Shown: positions 48,340-60,984 of the stretch, in pieces
Position numbering within the stretch: position 1 is the stretch's first letter
Layout: each line of letters starts with the position of its first letter
Source: Pegea sp. RAD2-039
Taxonomy: Eukaryota; Chordata; Thaliacea; Salpida; Salpidae
Reading direction: 5' to 3'
Length of the DNA stretch: 64,000 nt
NCBI GenBank assembly: GCA_034620365.1
Contig: JAQGEQ010000332.1
Span: forward strand, 434,001 to 498,000
Notes under the pieces: model-generated
Seen by the model: only the letters and a program-made list of their open reading frames with translations
Databases searched by the model: none
Told to the model about the DNA's origin: nothing
Position numbers and translations under genes: made by a program

Positions 48340-49400
48340 CTTTCAACTCTTCTTCTCTTCAATGAGATCATCTCTGAGCTTGTTGTTCCTCTCACGTTCA
48401 CGAAAACTGCAGTGACATCATCCACTTCCTCACGTCAGACCTCAATTGCATAAAATTGGGGATGAGTTGCTCCGATTGAAGAAGGGCCGACATTCGTGTA
48501 TCAAACTTCATCATCACATGTATTTTATCCCTAATGACGCGTTGCTACATGGCAACGACCACAGCTTCATGGCTATCACTGGATCAAATATGGGCAGCAA
48601 ATCGACCTACATCTGACAAATTGGCATCATTGTCGTAATGGAAAAAATTTTTTTGGTTAATCAGGTGAGAAGATAAGCACGGTGATGATGTAACTAATAC
48701 TTTGTGACGTCACAGGCCAAAACAATTTCGACTTTACTGGGCGAAATGGTGGAAACGTCGACAATTTTGAGTTCAGCAACTGACAACTCTCTCTTTATTA
48801 TCGATGAACTCAGTAAGAGAGTGATGACGTCACATGATCACGTGTCTAGCCTCTTCGCGACTTGCACGAGGTGCAGCCAGGTTTGTGGCTGTGGTAACGT
48901 CATCAGCTTGAATGATGCATGTTGTGATGTCACAGGATCATGTGATCGAAGCTTTGGGATCAATGTAGCAAAATCAGCTGGATTACTAAAGAAAATGATT
49001 CACCTTGCTCTTTCAAATATCAATAATATTGAGCTTTTTGCATGGCTTCTGGCGATGATGACGTCACCAAATCTCTCAGTTTTATTCTTATTTTTAATTT
49101 TCCTATTTTTTTTTATTTTCGCAGAATGGTTTTGAATTGATGAAGTATTTTATTGATGACGTTTCATTGTTCAAATAGAATACTGTGACGTCAGCAGAAG
49201 GAGGTTAGCGCTTGCCTTTAGTGACAACCCGCAGACCTCACATTTTGCATCTTCATCCGTGGTGGCTAATAAAAAGAGGTGAATATCTAAGACAGATATG
49301 TTCTGTCTAAAATTTACAATTGTTGTCATGTTTTTTCACATAGGTTTTTCGGTCAGCACTAGATTCCATAACAGTTGTTATTAAACAAAAACCTATTTCC
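48340..49400 (+). pseudogene. MSH2 pseudogene piece A, ATPase half
   Basis: Successive exons match the C-terminal half of the mismatch-repair ATPase MSH2: LNEIISEL (clamp end), [30 protein letters not shown] running into the Walker A region GSNMGSKSTYI (normally GPNMGGKSTYI) then a stop, then ISTLLGEMVETSTILSSATD with Walker B LFIIDEL. The GRGTSTYDG signature is absent; after DEL the sequence goes straight into a GTAAGAG donor. Near the end comes SCDRSFGINVAKSAG, matching the MSH2 stretch CDQSFGIHVAELAN. Small introns survive (for example one ending GTGACGTCACAG), so this is a duplicated genomic piece and not a retrocopy. MSH2 partners MSH6 or MSH3 in recognising mismatches; this copy cannot act. 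Confidence 0.88.
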
Positions 49401-49990
49401 GTTAAAGTAAAAATTTATGAAAAAACAATCAGCTTTTAATGAAATTATATTTGGGATAAGTTGACTAGTTAAAGAAAACTGTTTTAGTTACTTTAAAAAT
49501 CTTAAAACTTATTCATGAAACCTAATTTAGATAATTATTTTTCTTATCAATTTTAAATGTTTTTTAGTATACAAAATAAAATAGTTAAGTAATTACCAAC
49601 CCTTATATATTTCAGTTTTGAAAACTAACAAAAGATCATTTTTAAACATTTGCTAAATAAAACTGTTTCAGAATATAACTTTGCTTTAATAATGCTAATT
49701 GTGTAACACTGTATAGTTTTCTACAGAGGTTTTGTAAAAAAAATTGTAACCAAAAATATAAAAAATAGAATTTGTCGGTCCATTTGTTTAATCTATTAGC
49801 AACTCTACGCTGCTTTACCTTGTTTACAAAAAATCGTTGTTTCTTGTTACTTTAGAGCAAATACAAACAAAAACCGTCTGTGCATAGATAACTAAAAATA
49901 AGATAAAAGAAGCAATTAACATAAAGAAGCTAAAAAAGTTATTTCTGTGAGATAACAGATAGTAGATAAATATTTTTGACATATTTTAGT
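49376..49990. other. AT-rich segment present in copy A side only
   Basis: Compared with piece B (joined directly at about 57560), roughly 610 bases are extra here. They could be an insertion in A or a deletion in B. No coding or terminal repeat was seen. Confidence 0.55.
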
Positions 49991-49999
49991 TTGGAAACT

Positions 50000-50460
50000 T
50001 TTAATATTACTTTAAAAAAACTTTCAAAAAAGTTTGAAGACGTCATAAGCTGATTGAAACTTTCTTGAATCGGTTTCCAGACATCAACAGGTATCTAATC
50101 TTTTTTTTCATCTCATCTTCTTCTCATAACGTAATTATTTCAGATTAGCAAATAAGTTTCATCGGAAGATTGCTAGTTTGAAAGATTGATTCCAGATGTA
50201 TTAGGTGTAACGTCCTCATATGCGCGCAAATATGACGTCATCTGTTCTTCGCAGGCTGTTCAATTGATGCGTTAAATCTGTAAGTGTTTCAATGAATATG
50301 CAAATGAGGTCGATGAAACACTTTGTGATGTCATTATCGACAAATTCCAATCTCCTTTACGATACCTATCGACCAAATTAAAAGAAGATTGTGTAAATCG
50401 TTGAATCAACCCTCGATTATGAGCAGGTATGACGTCGTTAAAGTGTGATGTCATCACTAT
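50000..50460 (+). pseudogene. MSH2 pseudogene piece, lever-domain exons
   Basis: FLNRFPDINR, a 51-nt intron, then LANKFHRKIASLKD match the MSH2 lever region (human LLRRFPDLNRLAKKFQ). A further exon reads AVQLMR, stop, ICKCFNEYANEVDETLCDVI and RYLSTKLK. In an intact gene these exons precede those in piece A, but here they follow it, so order is scrambled. Stops interrupt the frame. Only the first part (to about 50090) recurs near piece B, at 57570-57655. Confidence 0.8.
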
Positions 50461-50539
50461 AACTGTCGATTGATGCTACAAGTCGACTGATTTAGAAATC
50501 AAAGGAGTGAATGAAATTGAGACTATATTTAGGATTGTA

Positions 50540-51960
50540 GATGGATGACTATTTCCAATTTTGAAGAGTCTTCAGGATGAATCGCAAAGAATAAAAAATG
50601 ATCACGAAAAAAGAAGAATAAAGATGCTATTTGTTGGATTTACAGTTTTGTCCAACTATAATATTGGTGAAATAAGAATACACCAGTTGGCCACAATTTG
50701 TTTACAGAAATTGATTTCATTATTTAATAAAATAGTCAACAAACTTATTTACTTATGAATTTGTCAGTAGTAATGATAATATGCATCAAAAACTTAAAAA
50801 TTTATAAAAGTTTTCAAACGATAAAATTTCGAAATAATCTCACCAGATTTTTTATAACATAGATTAAATGACGTCTATTAATATGTCATCTGACAACATC
50901 TTGTTTTATCTTTGTTAAAGTTTTACAGAGATCAAAAGATGTTGCTTTGTTTACATAACCTTAAGATGATCTTTAACAAAACAGTTTTAATAATATTCTT
51001 TTGAATTGTTTCTTTGCAGTTGGCAATATGTCTGAAAGAAATTGAATTCAGTTACCAATTCTGATCTATAATTTTATTAACAATCAACAAATTTTATAAA
51101 GGTGTTTCATTAAATTAACTTTCTTTTCATAGAACATATTGTAAGAAAATATGCTAAATTAAATACAATCTTTATGTTATTGCAAACTGTTTTGTTTGAC
51201 AACTTAGCTTGGTTAATTTTATGATTAAATGAATTAGAAAACACATATATATATAAAGGTTTGCCTTTCAGTTAACTTAGGCTAATTGTATCTTATTGAA
51301 TTTCTTTTTACGAAAAATATAACTTCTTTATTCACTTCAAATCTGTATCTTGCATAATGGTCATCACTTTTTTATAAAATCTCAACGTGAGACATATCTG
51401 TAGCTATTATCAAATAATTTTGGTTGCAAAATCGAAATAATTATAATAACTTTATAGAAAACCTTAATAAGTTAACTTATTTTTGTATCTTCTAAAATAA
51501 TTTGTTTATGGAGCATATGGAGTTATTTAACCGACGTTTTGTTAATCTAAAAATAGTTTGTTTTTTTGTAGAAAGTAATCACTTTTGCTTATCAAAACAA
51601 TAAAAGAGAAACAGATGAAAAATAGAAAGATACCAATGCAACTAAAAATTTCATTTATTCCTAGAAAATATTTTAAGTACAATAACTTTAATTATTACAT
51701 TTCTAATAATTATTTGCATTAGACGCAATTCAAAACAAATAAGTAAACTGTTTTTATCAGTTAACTATTTAACTGAATCAATGATTGAATGATTAATTAT
51801 TCAATGATTGATCAAATATTTTTTAAACAAAATAATCAAATATTTCTTATTTATTAGAAGAAAAAACAATAGGTTTTGTAAAATTAAAGGATTGTTATTC
51901 AATCAATACTTTCTATAAATAAGTAAATGTTACACTAGACCAAACACGTGACTAAGAGAG
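50540..51960. repeat. Direct repeat left of the CAF1 gene
   Basis: Matches 54440-55830 through most of its length (landmarks tatttgttggattta, ggagcatatggagcta, caaataagtaaactgttttta). The two copies bracket the CAF1 gene in the same orientation. A third partial copy is at 60985-61115. AT-rich, no coding potential; function unknown. Confidence 0.85.
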
Positions 51961-52286
51961 AGAAAAAAAAGAGAAAGGTTCTTTTGAGAGTATAAGGTTT
52001 ATATACTCACTAGTAACTGCCGGCTTGGTTAGTTTTGTAACATATTTTTTAGAAAGTTTTAGCAATTTTTGTTATTATGGTATTTTTATATGCTTGTACA
52101 GTTAGTTATTTTCAAATCAAGAAGATTAGTCATTAGTAGATTTAGAAATTTTTTTATTATTGTGTTGTTACTTCTGACTGCAAAACTAAATAGACTTGTA
52201 GAGCTTACTTCAAAGAGTTATTGAAATATTATAATTATTAAGCTGAAAACTTTAATTTCTAGAAATTGTGTTTTAAAAATCTAAAA

Positions 52287-53568
52287 ATGAGTTTTAGCAA
52301 ACCTGTCTCGCAACAACACCATACTGTTGAGGTTTATCAAATGAATTTAAAGCAAGCATTCGCCCAGATAAAGCTTGCTTTAATGACATACAAAGTCATC
52401 TCAATTGTAAGTTTGTAATTATTAATAACTATTTGTAACTTTAAAACTTTTAAACTTAAGGATCTCTGCAATTATTTTATTTTTAGGACACGGAGTTTCC
52501 CGGCGCAATATTCAAAGAACCTAGATTCTTACCCCCGGAACAGAAATATCTTCATATTAAGAAAAATGTTGATGCTGTTAAGTTGATACAATTAGGAATC
52601 ACTTTAATGAACGAAAAGGGTGAATTGGCAACACCTGTATGTTGTTGGAATTTCAATTTCCAGTTCAACATCAGGTATCTAGGAAATGATTTAAATAATT
52701 TTTAATGTAAATGTTATAGAATAAAAACCATTAAATTTATTAATGCTTGTACAGACAAGATGCAAGCTGCCAAAAGTCCATAGAGTTTCTTCAAAAAAAT
52801 GGTGGAATTAATTTTGCTGTGCTTCCTGCTCTTGGAGTGGATATAGAAGACTTTAGAAAATTTGCTGTTGATGCAAAGCTTTTCTATAGCGATTGTAACA
52901 CTTTTCTGGTCTTCCATGGGTATGTATATTTCATTTGATTTAATTAATCTTTTATTACTTTAATCCCAAAATATATACAAGGAAGCTAAGCTAACAAAAA
53001 AAATTGGGAATTTTACCAGGCAATACGACATTTTTTTCCTGTTGAAAGTCATTGCAAGATCACTTCCGGCTACTAGAGAAGAATCACAAATCCTAATTCG
53101 TTTCATTTTTGGAAAGATAATTGATTTGAAGTACATGCTTTTACACGATTACAATGTAAGTTTCGGATGTATGCAAAATATATCCTGATTTTTAACAATT
53201 ATTTAAAATCTTAGCGTAAAGGGTATGGATTACAAAGACTAGCTGATGAATTAAATGTTTCTCGGATTGGTATTGCACATTCAGCTGGTAGTGATAGCAT
53301 TTTGACTGGAAGAACTTTTTTTGCAGCCCGTGATGTAAGTATGCTATTATAAATACAAGGAGTCTATATAAATTAACTACATGCTTATTATAAAAAGAAT
53401 TTTTATATTGAAATATATAACTTGAGAAATTAAAACTTAATTTAATTTAGATTTTATTTTTGGCAGATATATCGTCTGTTTGGAAATGATCAAATACAAG
53501 CACACGAGTTGAAGATTGCTGGCTATGACTCATTTTGTTTTACAAATGGCAAACACTGCTATTATTAG
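52287..53568 (+). CDS. CNOT7: CAF1/POP2-type deadenylase (CNOT7/8 homologue), six exons
   Basis: Exons 52287-52406, 52487-52674, 52755-52919, 53020-53155, 53215-53334 and 53467-53568 join in phase to 276 residues (human CNOT7 has 285). The DEDD nuclease residues are in place: Asp41 and Glu43 (IDTEFPG), Asp161 (FHGQYD) and Asp230 with His225 ([12 protein letters not shown]). The family is the poly(A)-specific 3' exonuclease of the CCR4-NOT complex, which shortens mRNA tails in the cytoplasm. This copy is divergent: HSGYDFGYL is HGQYDIFFL and QHQAGSD is AHSAGSD. Introns are 80-132 nt, and an AATAAA lies 27 nt after the stop. It may be the only CAF1 gene or a divergent paralogue; the symbol marks family, not proven orthology. 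It lies between two direct repeats and scrambled MSH2 pieces. Confidence 0.93.
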
Positions 53569-53594
53569 TGAAAACAATTTTACTTTTGTATGTA

Positions 53595-53600
53595 AATAAA
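53595..53600 (+). terminator. Probable polyadenylation signal of the CAF1 gene
   Basis: AATAAA shortly after the stop codon. The hexamer is common in AT-rich DNA, so only position supports it. Confidence 0.45.
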
Positions 53601-53604
53601 TTGT

Positions 53605-54435
53605 TATGTGATCTTTATTCTATAGCGTTTGATTTGTCATTAAAACACTCTTAATTTAATTTACAGGAAATTAAAAAAAATATCAAACAACTTGCTTTTA
53701 GTTATTTTTTGTTTTTTAAACATAGGATCCTACATACAAAATATTGTTATTTTCATAATTTTAAAAAACAGATATCGATTGAGATTGCTTTGTTAAATGT
53801 CACCTGATAGTCATAAAGGGTAAAAACTCTCTGCATATATTTAAGAGTTTTTCAAATTTTTTAAAAGTAAAATAATTGTTTTAGTATAACAGATAACCTT
53901 TTAGTGAGGAATAATTAAACAGAAGTTAAAATTTTCCCAATGGATGACGTCAATTATCTTAAAAACTTTTTATTTAAATAAAGATATATGTCTAGTGAAG
54001 ATTTCTGTAGTAAAATTGACAATCAATCAAACTAACTGACAGAATAACGCTATCTTAAAAGCAAATGACAGAGTACACACGACTGATGGTGTAGCTAAGG
54101 GCAAATTTGTAATAGTCTTATTTGATTATGTAACTAAGAAGTGGTTTTTAATCTACCAGAGAACCGATGACAGGTCAATATTTCATTTTTAATTACATTC
54201 TACTTTAAGTAAAATGATTGTTTCTAATTCATTTTTCAATAGTAATTGCAATAGGCTCATGATGAAAACTATTATACTGAGTTTTAAAGGGTTTCTAAAC
54301 GTTAGGTATTTGCTCATAGCAATGAATGAAATATCAATAATATGAATTTTGATCTATCGTTGTTTTTTAAAAAAAAAAAAAAAATTATAATACCTTAAGT
54401 AACTGTTAACTGTTATACGCTTGCGAATATTCTAA
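53605..54435. other. AT-rich spacer after the CAF1 gene
   Basis: No gene seen; holds one TGACGTCA at 53945-53952 and a long A-run near 54368-54383. Confidence 0.5.
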
Positions 54436-54439
54436 ATAA

Positions 54440-55830
54440 TATACAGAATTGCAAAGATGAAAAAATGATCCAAAAAAGATTAATGAAGATGGTATTTGTT
54501 GGATTTAAAGTTTCGTCCAAATATAATTGAGGTGAACTGTGAATACATAAGTTGATCACAATTTATTTACAGAAATTCAATTCAGTATCTACTTATCAGA
54601 TGATAATTTACAAAAGTAATTTTTGCGGTAAGTGTATCAAATATAAAAGTGTTTTATTGCAATTCATGTCCCTTATTATAAGACAGAAGTGTACATATCT
54701 AATAAAATAATGAGCGAGCTTTTTTTATATGAATTTATCACTACTAATGAGATCATGCATCAACAATCTTCAAAAACTCTAAAAGTTTGTAAACGTTAAA
54801 CGTTTTGAACAAATCTCACCAGATTTTTTTATGTTAATTTAAATGACGTCATATACTATGTCATCTTATACCATCTTATTTTATGCTTATTAAAATTTTA
54901 GAGAGATAAAAAGAAGTTGCTTTGTTTACATAACTTTAAGATGATCTTTAACAAAACACCTTTAATAATATTCTTTTATATTTTATACTTTTTTGTTATA
55001 AGACTAGCTGGTAAATTAAATATAATCTATTTTTTATTGCGAACTGTTTTTTATGACAAATTAGCTTGGTAAATTTATGATTAATTGAAATAGCAATCAT
55101 AAATATATATAAATGTTTGCCTTTCAGTTAATTTAGGCTGATTTTATCTTATTGAATTTGTTTTTACCAAAACTATAATTTCTTTATTCATTTCAAATCT
55201 GTTTCTTGCATAATGTTCATCGGTCTTTTATCAAAATCTTAACGTGAAAAATAACTCTAGCTATTATCAGAAAATTTTAGTTGCAAAAATGATAAACTTA
55301 TAATAGCTGTATACTAAACTTTTTTAAAGTTAAAATTAACTTATTATGTGTCTGCTAATATCAATTGTATATGGAGCATATGGAGCTATCCATTTTATTT
55401 TTTGTTAGTCTAAAAATAGTTTTTTTTTTTCTAAAAAGCAAACACATTTGCTTATCAAAACAATAAAAGGGAAGCAGATGAGAAATAGAAAGGTACCAAT
55501 TCAACTAAAAATGTCATTTATACTTAGAGTGCAATATAAGTAAAATCAATTTCATTATTATTTTTCTCATTTATATTTGCATCAGACACAGTTCAAAAAC
55601 AAATAAGTAAACTGTTTTTATAAGTAAACTATTTAACAGAATCAATGATTGAATAATTAATAATTTAAACTTTGATCAAACTTTTTTTTAACAAAATAAC
55701 CAAAGGTTTGTTATTTAATAGAAGAAAAAACAATAAGTTTTATACAATTAAAGAATTGTTTTCTAAACAATACATTCTATATCTAAGTAAAGGTTACAGT
55801 AGGACAAAACCAAATTGTTTTTGTGTCTAT
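54440..55830. repeat. Direct repeat right of the CAF1 gene
   Basis: Second copy of 50540-51960. Small indels and substitutions throughout show the duplication is not recent. The two copies start about 3.9 kb apart. Confidence 0.85.
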
Positions 55831-55834
55831 CTAA

Positions 55835-56540
55835 ACCCTACAAAAAATTAGAAATTCAAGCATAAAGGACATTACTTATCTAAAAGTTAGTTCGTTTCTT
55901 TTGATAAAATGTAGAAAATCTACAACCAAATTATTTTATCTCTAAAAGGTTTTCGAAATTCAATTAATAAAGACAAAATTTTCCAAAACTAATTTAGATT
56001 TTATTGATACTTTCTTTCTGAGGAGAATATTTTCAAATGATTATTTTATCATTTATAATATAATATACTAATCTTGATGTTAGAAAAGTGAAAAGCAGCT
56101 TGAAGCTGATCTATCTTGTAAAGCTTAATCGTAACTACCTAATTCAAACTAAATTAATTGCATTTTGTAAAATGAGTAAATTGAGATTACTGAGTTGAGT
56201 TTAGTTGTTTTAAATATCAAAAAAATTTGATACCAGAAACATAAACTAACCTGAATAACTATAAATATCATTATCGAAATTCTAAAAAATAAAGGGTAAA
56301 GTTTAACGTTCGTCATACTGGTTTATACCACTTAGGGGTGAAAAAGGTGATAGAAAATTTCCTTTATTGACCCAATAAGTTGTAGAGAATTTAAAAATAA
56401 GAATTAAAACGTTTTTAATCTGTCAAAGTGATAAACTATCAAAGCTAAAGAGACTGAGACGATGCTCATAGCTATCATATTTATTTACAAGCTTCATGCG
56501 CATCACTCTAGTAAATGTTGCTAAAATAGATAGGATACTT
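55835..56540. other. AT-rich spacer
   Basis: Nothing recognised. Confidence 0.5.
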
Positions 56541-56544
56541 TCAA

Positions 56545-57560
56545 CTCTTTCTCCTTTTCAATGAGATCATCTCGGAGCTTGATGTTCTTCTCACGATCAC
56601 GACAACTGCAGTGACATCATCCACTTCCTCACGTCAGACCTCATTTGCATAATAATGGGGATAAGTTGCTCCGATTGAAGCAGAGCCGACATCTATGTAT
56701 CGAACGTCATCTTCACATGTCTTTTATCCCTAAATGACGCATTACTACATGGCAACGACCACAGCTTCATGGTTATCACTGGACCAAATAAAGGCAGCAA
56801 ATCGACTTACATTCGACTAGTTGGCGTCATTGTCTTAATGGCCTAAGTTTTTTGGCAATCAGGTGAGATGATATGCACGGTGATGATGTAACTATTACTT
56901 TGTGACGTCAGAGGCGAAAAGAATTTCAACTTTTCCGGGCGAAATGGTCGAAACGTTGACAATTTTGAGTTCAACAGCTGACAACTCTCTGTTTACTATC
57001 GATGAATTCGGTAAGAGAGTGATGACGTCACATGATAACGTGTCCACCCTCTTTGCGACTTACACGAAGTGTAGCCAGGTTTGCTGCTATGGTGACGTCT
57101 TCAGTTCGAATGAATCATGTTGTGACGTCACAGAATCATGTGATCGAAGCTTTGGGAACAAAGTAGCATGATCAGTTTGATTTATATAAAAGATTATTCC
57201 CTTGCTCGCTCAAATATCAATAATATTGAGCATTTTGCGGCGGCTTCTGGCGGCGATGACGTCACCAAATCTGTCAGTTCATTTCATATTTTTAATTTTT
57301 TTAATAAATTTTCGCAGAATGGTGTTAAGTTGATGAAGAAATTTCATTGATGACGTTGCATCGTTCAACTGGAAGACTGTGACGTCAGAAGAGGGGAGTT
57401 AGTGCTTGCCTTTAGTGACCACCTGACAGACCTCACATTTTGCATCTTCATCCGTAGTAGCTAATAAAAAGAGGTAAATATCTAGGACAAATATGTTTTG
57501 TCTAAAACTTACAATTGTTCACATGTCTTCTCACAGAGATTTTCGGTCAGCACTAAATTC
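56545..57560 (+). pseudogene. MSH2 pseudogene piece B, ATPase half
   Basis: Direct copy of piece A with independent damage. It keeps [20 protein letters not shown] (Walker A region, with Arg where A has a stop), VETLTILSSTADNSLFTIDE followed by a GGTAAGAG donor, and CDRSFGNKVA. The FIPND exon has a one-base insertion and one intron has lost its AG. An intron ending TTTTCGCAG precedes NGVKLMKKF, matching the MSH2 C-terminus. The last 85 bases of homology (57570-57655) correspond to 49990-50090 near piece A. Both pieces look like duplicates of one older MSH2 segment. Confidence 0.88.
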
Positions 57561-57649
57561 CATAACAGTTATTATTATTACTTTAAAAAACTTTCAAAAA
57601 AATTTGGAGACGTCATAAGCTGATTTCTTAAATCGGTTTCTAGACATCA

Positions 57650-57790
57650 AGTCTTAAAATTGGGTTTACTGGTGTAGGACCAAGTACTTTTAAATCATCA
57701 ATGATAACTTCACAAATTTATATTTTCGATATTTACAAAAACCTTTTCTGCGAGCTTCAGTAGGTTGCTAGTAAATCACCTGTACCAAAG
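57650..57790. repeat. Dispersed repeat, copy 2 (partial)
   Basis: Joined directly to the MSH2 lever fragment. Matches 41440-41560 and 61330-61470; after it, tattatgtttgaaacgct matches 61477-61500. Confidence 0.7.
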
Positions 57791-57799
57791 CTACTACAG

Positions 57800-58385
57800 A
57801 TGGCGTTGAAGTGTTATTATGTTTGAAACGCTTCCTCAACTTACCGTATATAAAATCGCACTTATTATCATCGGTGTCACTTTACGTAACATCAACTACT
57901 AAACTTAACACGAAATTCTTATGTTGTACGCATCACTTAATATTACTCAACTCGCCACAGTTAACGATTTTTTAATCAAACTCTTATGAAACTTGATTTT
58001 TAGTTAAGATAGCTCTTCGTCAAAAATCTTAGTAATTTTTTTTTTCTACCTCTAATAATAATTGCTTGGCTTTACCTTTAGCTACAAATTTGAAAATACT
58101 TAAACAGCAAACTAACTTGAAGTATAATTTTTTGAAATTGTAGTTAGCAGCCTGCTGTTTACAAAAAAGTAGCATTTCAGGAAATTTTGTAATCATCCTT
58201 TTACTTATAATATTTACATCAACTTATAAATTTACACCACAAAAACAAATAAAAATAAAAATCTGAATCTTATGCAAACCATAAATCAAAGATTTCATGT
58301 GTCAAATGTAAGGTTTAAGATCGCAACAATAATTTATCGATTGCTTGTAGATATCCTCACTCTAGATCTTTGACATCGGCGATTT
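57800..58385. other. AT-rich spacer
   Basis: No gene seen; later exons of the minus-strand SANT gene would lie here but were not found. Confidence 0.4.
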
Positions 58386-58388
58386 TAC

Positions 58389-60975
58389 TTCCAACCATAA
58401 TAAAATTGAACGACTTCTTTAACTTTTTTGTCTTTGAGCTGTATAGGTAAAATTATAAATAAAGTTGATATGTATGAAATCTTAATAAATATTAAAAAAC
58501 TAATTCCTTTTTTTTCTAAAAGTATTCAAAATGGAATAAACTGTTTACACTAACTCAAAAAATAGAAAGGATTTATCTAACAAATTTACTAACATAGTCC
58601 TACTGTGTTTTAATGAAAATAATCTTGTGTTTACGCAAACCCTTTTCAAACATTTCACGATCATTGATGGTCCAATTTTTCAAAAAATGAGTTTTTTTTT
58701 GCTTGATTAAGTAAGCCTTAAATGCTTTAAGATAAAATAACAGTTTGAGCTTTAGAATAAAATCGGAAGAATTTCAAAAGGTATTTTTTTAATTGTCAAA
58801 TTGGAAGACCTTAACCTTTCTTGGGAATGTAAAGTAAATGAATAAGTCAATTGTTAATATTTATTTATTTTAATATTTACCTTTTTAACGTCATTATCAT
58901 TTTTAGATAAGACTTCAAACGCTTCATTATAGAAAATTTCTGAATGATTTCTCTTACCATCACTTGTTGGATTTCCTTCAGAGCATGTGGATTTAAAATT
59001 TTTTGCTTAAAAAAAAACAGAAAATTAGAATAGCTTGGGCTGGCGAACAGTTGTTTCAACAAACTTCATAAAAACTAACTTTAAGTTTAAAGTTCTTATT
59101 TAGCAATTACAGGTTAACACTTTTGAATTTTAATTTTTGAACTATTAAAAAAGTTCATCTTTCAAAATACCAACCATCTTCATCTAATAAACGATTCGAG
59201 TCTAGGATTAGCTTTGACATATGAACTTCTTCAAAAGTTCTGTTAATCTTCGGTAAATTGCTAATCTACAAAAATATTTTAGTAATTGATCAAATGCAGT
59301 AAATTATAAGTTACTTGATGTTGTTCAGCAATCCTCGGCTTTATTTTAGGTATATCCCAATAATCAATCACTTCAGAAAATTCATTTCTAAATAAATAAA
59401 AAATTTGAGAATTTTTGTTTTTGCATAAATGTAAGAAGAGTACAAACAAGCTGAATGAAAAGGAGTGTAATTTTTGTTTTTATAGTTATATAAAGATCAG
59501 TTAGAAAAAGTAAACTAACAGAAGAGTTACGAAAGCATATAATTTTTATTAGATTTAGCTAATTAAATAGTACTACCACAAAATAAATTGTACAGTATAT
59601 TTTATCTAAATAATTGACGGTATCCTTATAAAAATACTAGTAATTGCTGAAAACAAAGCTTTTAATTGACTTTTTAAAATGAACTCTACAGATATTTCTT
59701 AACCTTATAAAGAAAAGCGAAGATAAGTTCACTTTTTTACTGGCTCACAATAACATCAACACTTTTAATTAAAATCTTAAACATTGCAATTTGGAGTCAC
59801 AATATATCAATAATTACTTGAGATTTTTCTATTTTTAAAACTTACATTCTTCATCAGAAGATGAGCTTGAGTCAACATCTACATTTGAATTTTGACAGTT
59901 GCCAGCTGTGTTTTCAACTTATGGTGGGCTTTTCACCTATAAAATTTTAATAAAAACATTTATCGAAAACTATAGGAAATATTATCTTACTTGAAGTTGT
60001 TCATCAGTCTGTGATTCGCTTCTAGTTTCATCACAAGGGTCTGGGAAATGGTCTATATTGTTATTTACTTTTTTCTAAACTAAATAAAATATTTTAGATA
60101 AGGTTCATGATTCAATAAAAAAGCATGGAATATATAGAAGAGATAAATTAGTTTTGTAATAAACTACTAAATTTAGTTTTATAGTTTATAATGGATATGA
60201 AGAGCTTAAAAAGTTAATTATATTTCTTTAATGTTGAAAACCAACTTACTTTGAAAGTTAGATAGTAGAATAATTTAGTTGTTTTACCAGTTACATAGTT
60301 ACAGAGCTCAATCAATATTATTTCAGGAAATGACAAAAACACAAAAAAATAATTAATTATAATCAAAATTATTCTGCCAATAGTAATATGAAAAATAATT
60401 TAAAACCAAAACACATATAGATATTAAACAAAGATGTGTTTACCGCTTGGTTGACAAGAATTGGTTGGATCATTGTTTTTTTTTTTGGCTACCTGGGTTC
60501 CTTTTCACTTGTGCTTGGGTTGGGTAGAACGATTAGATTCTGTTTTATTTTGATTGGAAGGATCAGTTGATAATTGAGTATGATTTGTTTCATCTAACTA
60601 TTCGCTTGATGAAGGAATTCCATTTGAAATTTCATTCAAATGTTTTTCTTTTAATGTGAAAATGGTTTTTAAATTCTTATAAATATAAAAACTACTTACT
60701 CTTTCTTGATTAATTTCATCAGCACCCCAAACTTCCCCTTTCAATATTTTTTTTTAATATGTTCTGGCTAGTAAAAAAATGAAGTAATTTTAAGAGATAA
60801 GCCGTAAAAATTAACTTACAATCACACTTATAACATCAGGATTTTGTGCACCTCGCTTTTTACCATCTTGAATGACTGTCAAAATTTGTATAGATAATGA
60901 CAAAAGAAAAAATTTATTTAGTAAACTGACCTTTCATATTCATTCCTACGTCAAGACAAGCTTTGAAAAATGGAG
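58389..60975 (-). pseudogene. SANT-domain protein gene (CoREST/MIER/MTA type), damaged
   Basis: Nine candidate exons from the 5' side: 60931-60975, 60820-60875, 60700-60767, 60444-60647, 59991-60074, 59846-59936, 59315-59387, 59175-59265, 58881-59005, plus 58389-58438. Phases agree for 59387 down to 58438. The last two encode FYNEAFEVLSKNDNDVKK and KDKKVKEVVQFYYGWK, the third helix of a SANT domain as in corepressor proteins (CoREST has VKFYYSWK). The stretch PRIAEQHQISNLP may be a worn ELM2 start. Upstream exons are polar (DVDSSSSSDEE, then ..). In-frame stops occur in 60444-60647 (two), 59846-59936 (one) and 60700-60767 (near a poly-A run). The 5' end is lost where repeat DNA starts at 60985. 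Such proteins bridge histone deacetylases to chromatin. Probably a pseudogene; the unspoiled SANT part leaves room for doubt. Confidence 0.6.
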
Positions 60976-60984
60976 CTATAACAA

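Noticed and set aside
48183-48425. 80-codon minus-strand ORF
   Set aside because: It is the antisense shadow of MSH2 pseudogene exons on the plus strand.
52714-52917. 67-codon minus-strand ORF
   Set aside because: Antisense shadow of CAF1 exon 3.
56902-57171. 89-codon ORF as a complete gene
   Set aside because: It reads through intron remnants of MSH2 piece B; the peptide matches MSH2 only in patches.
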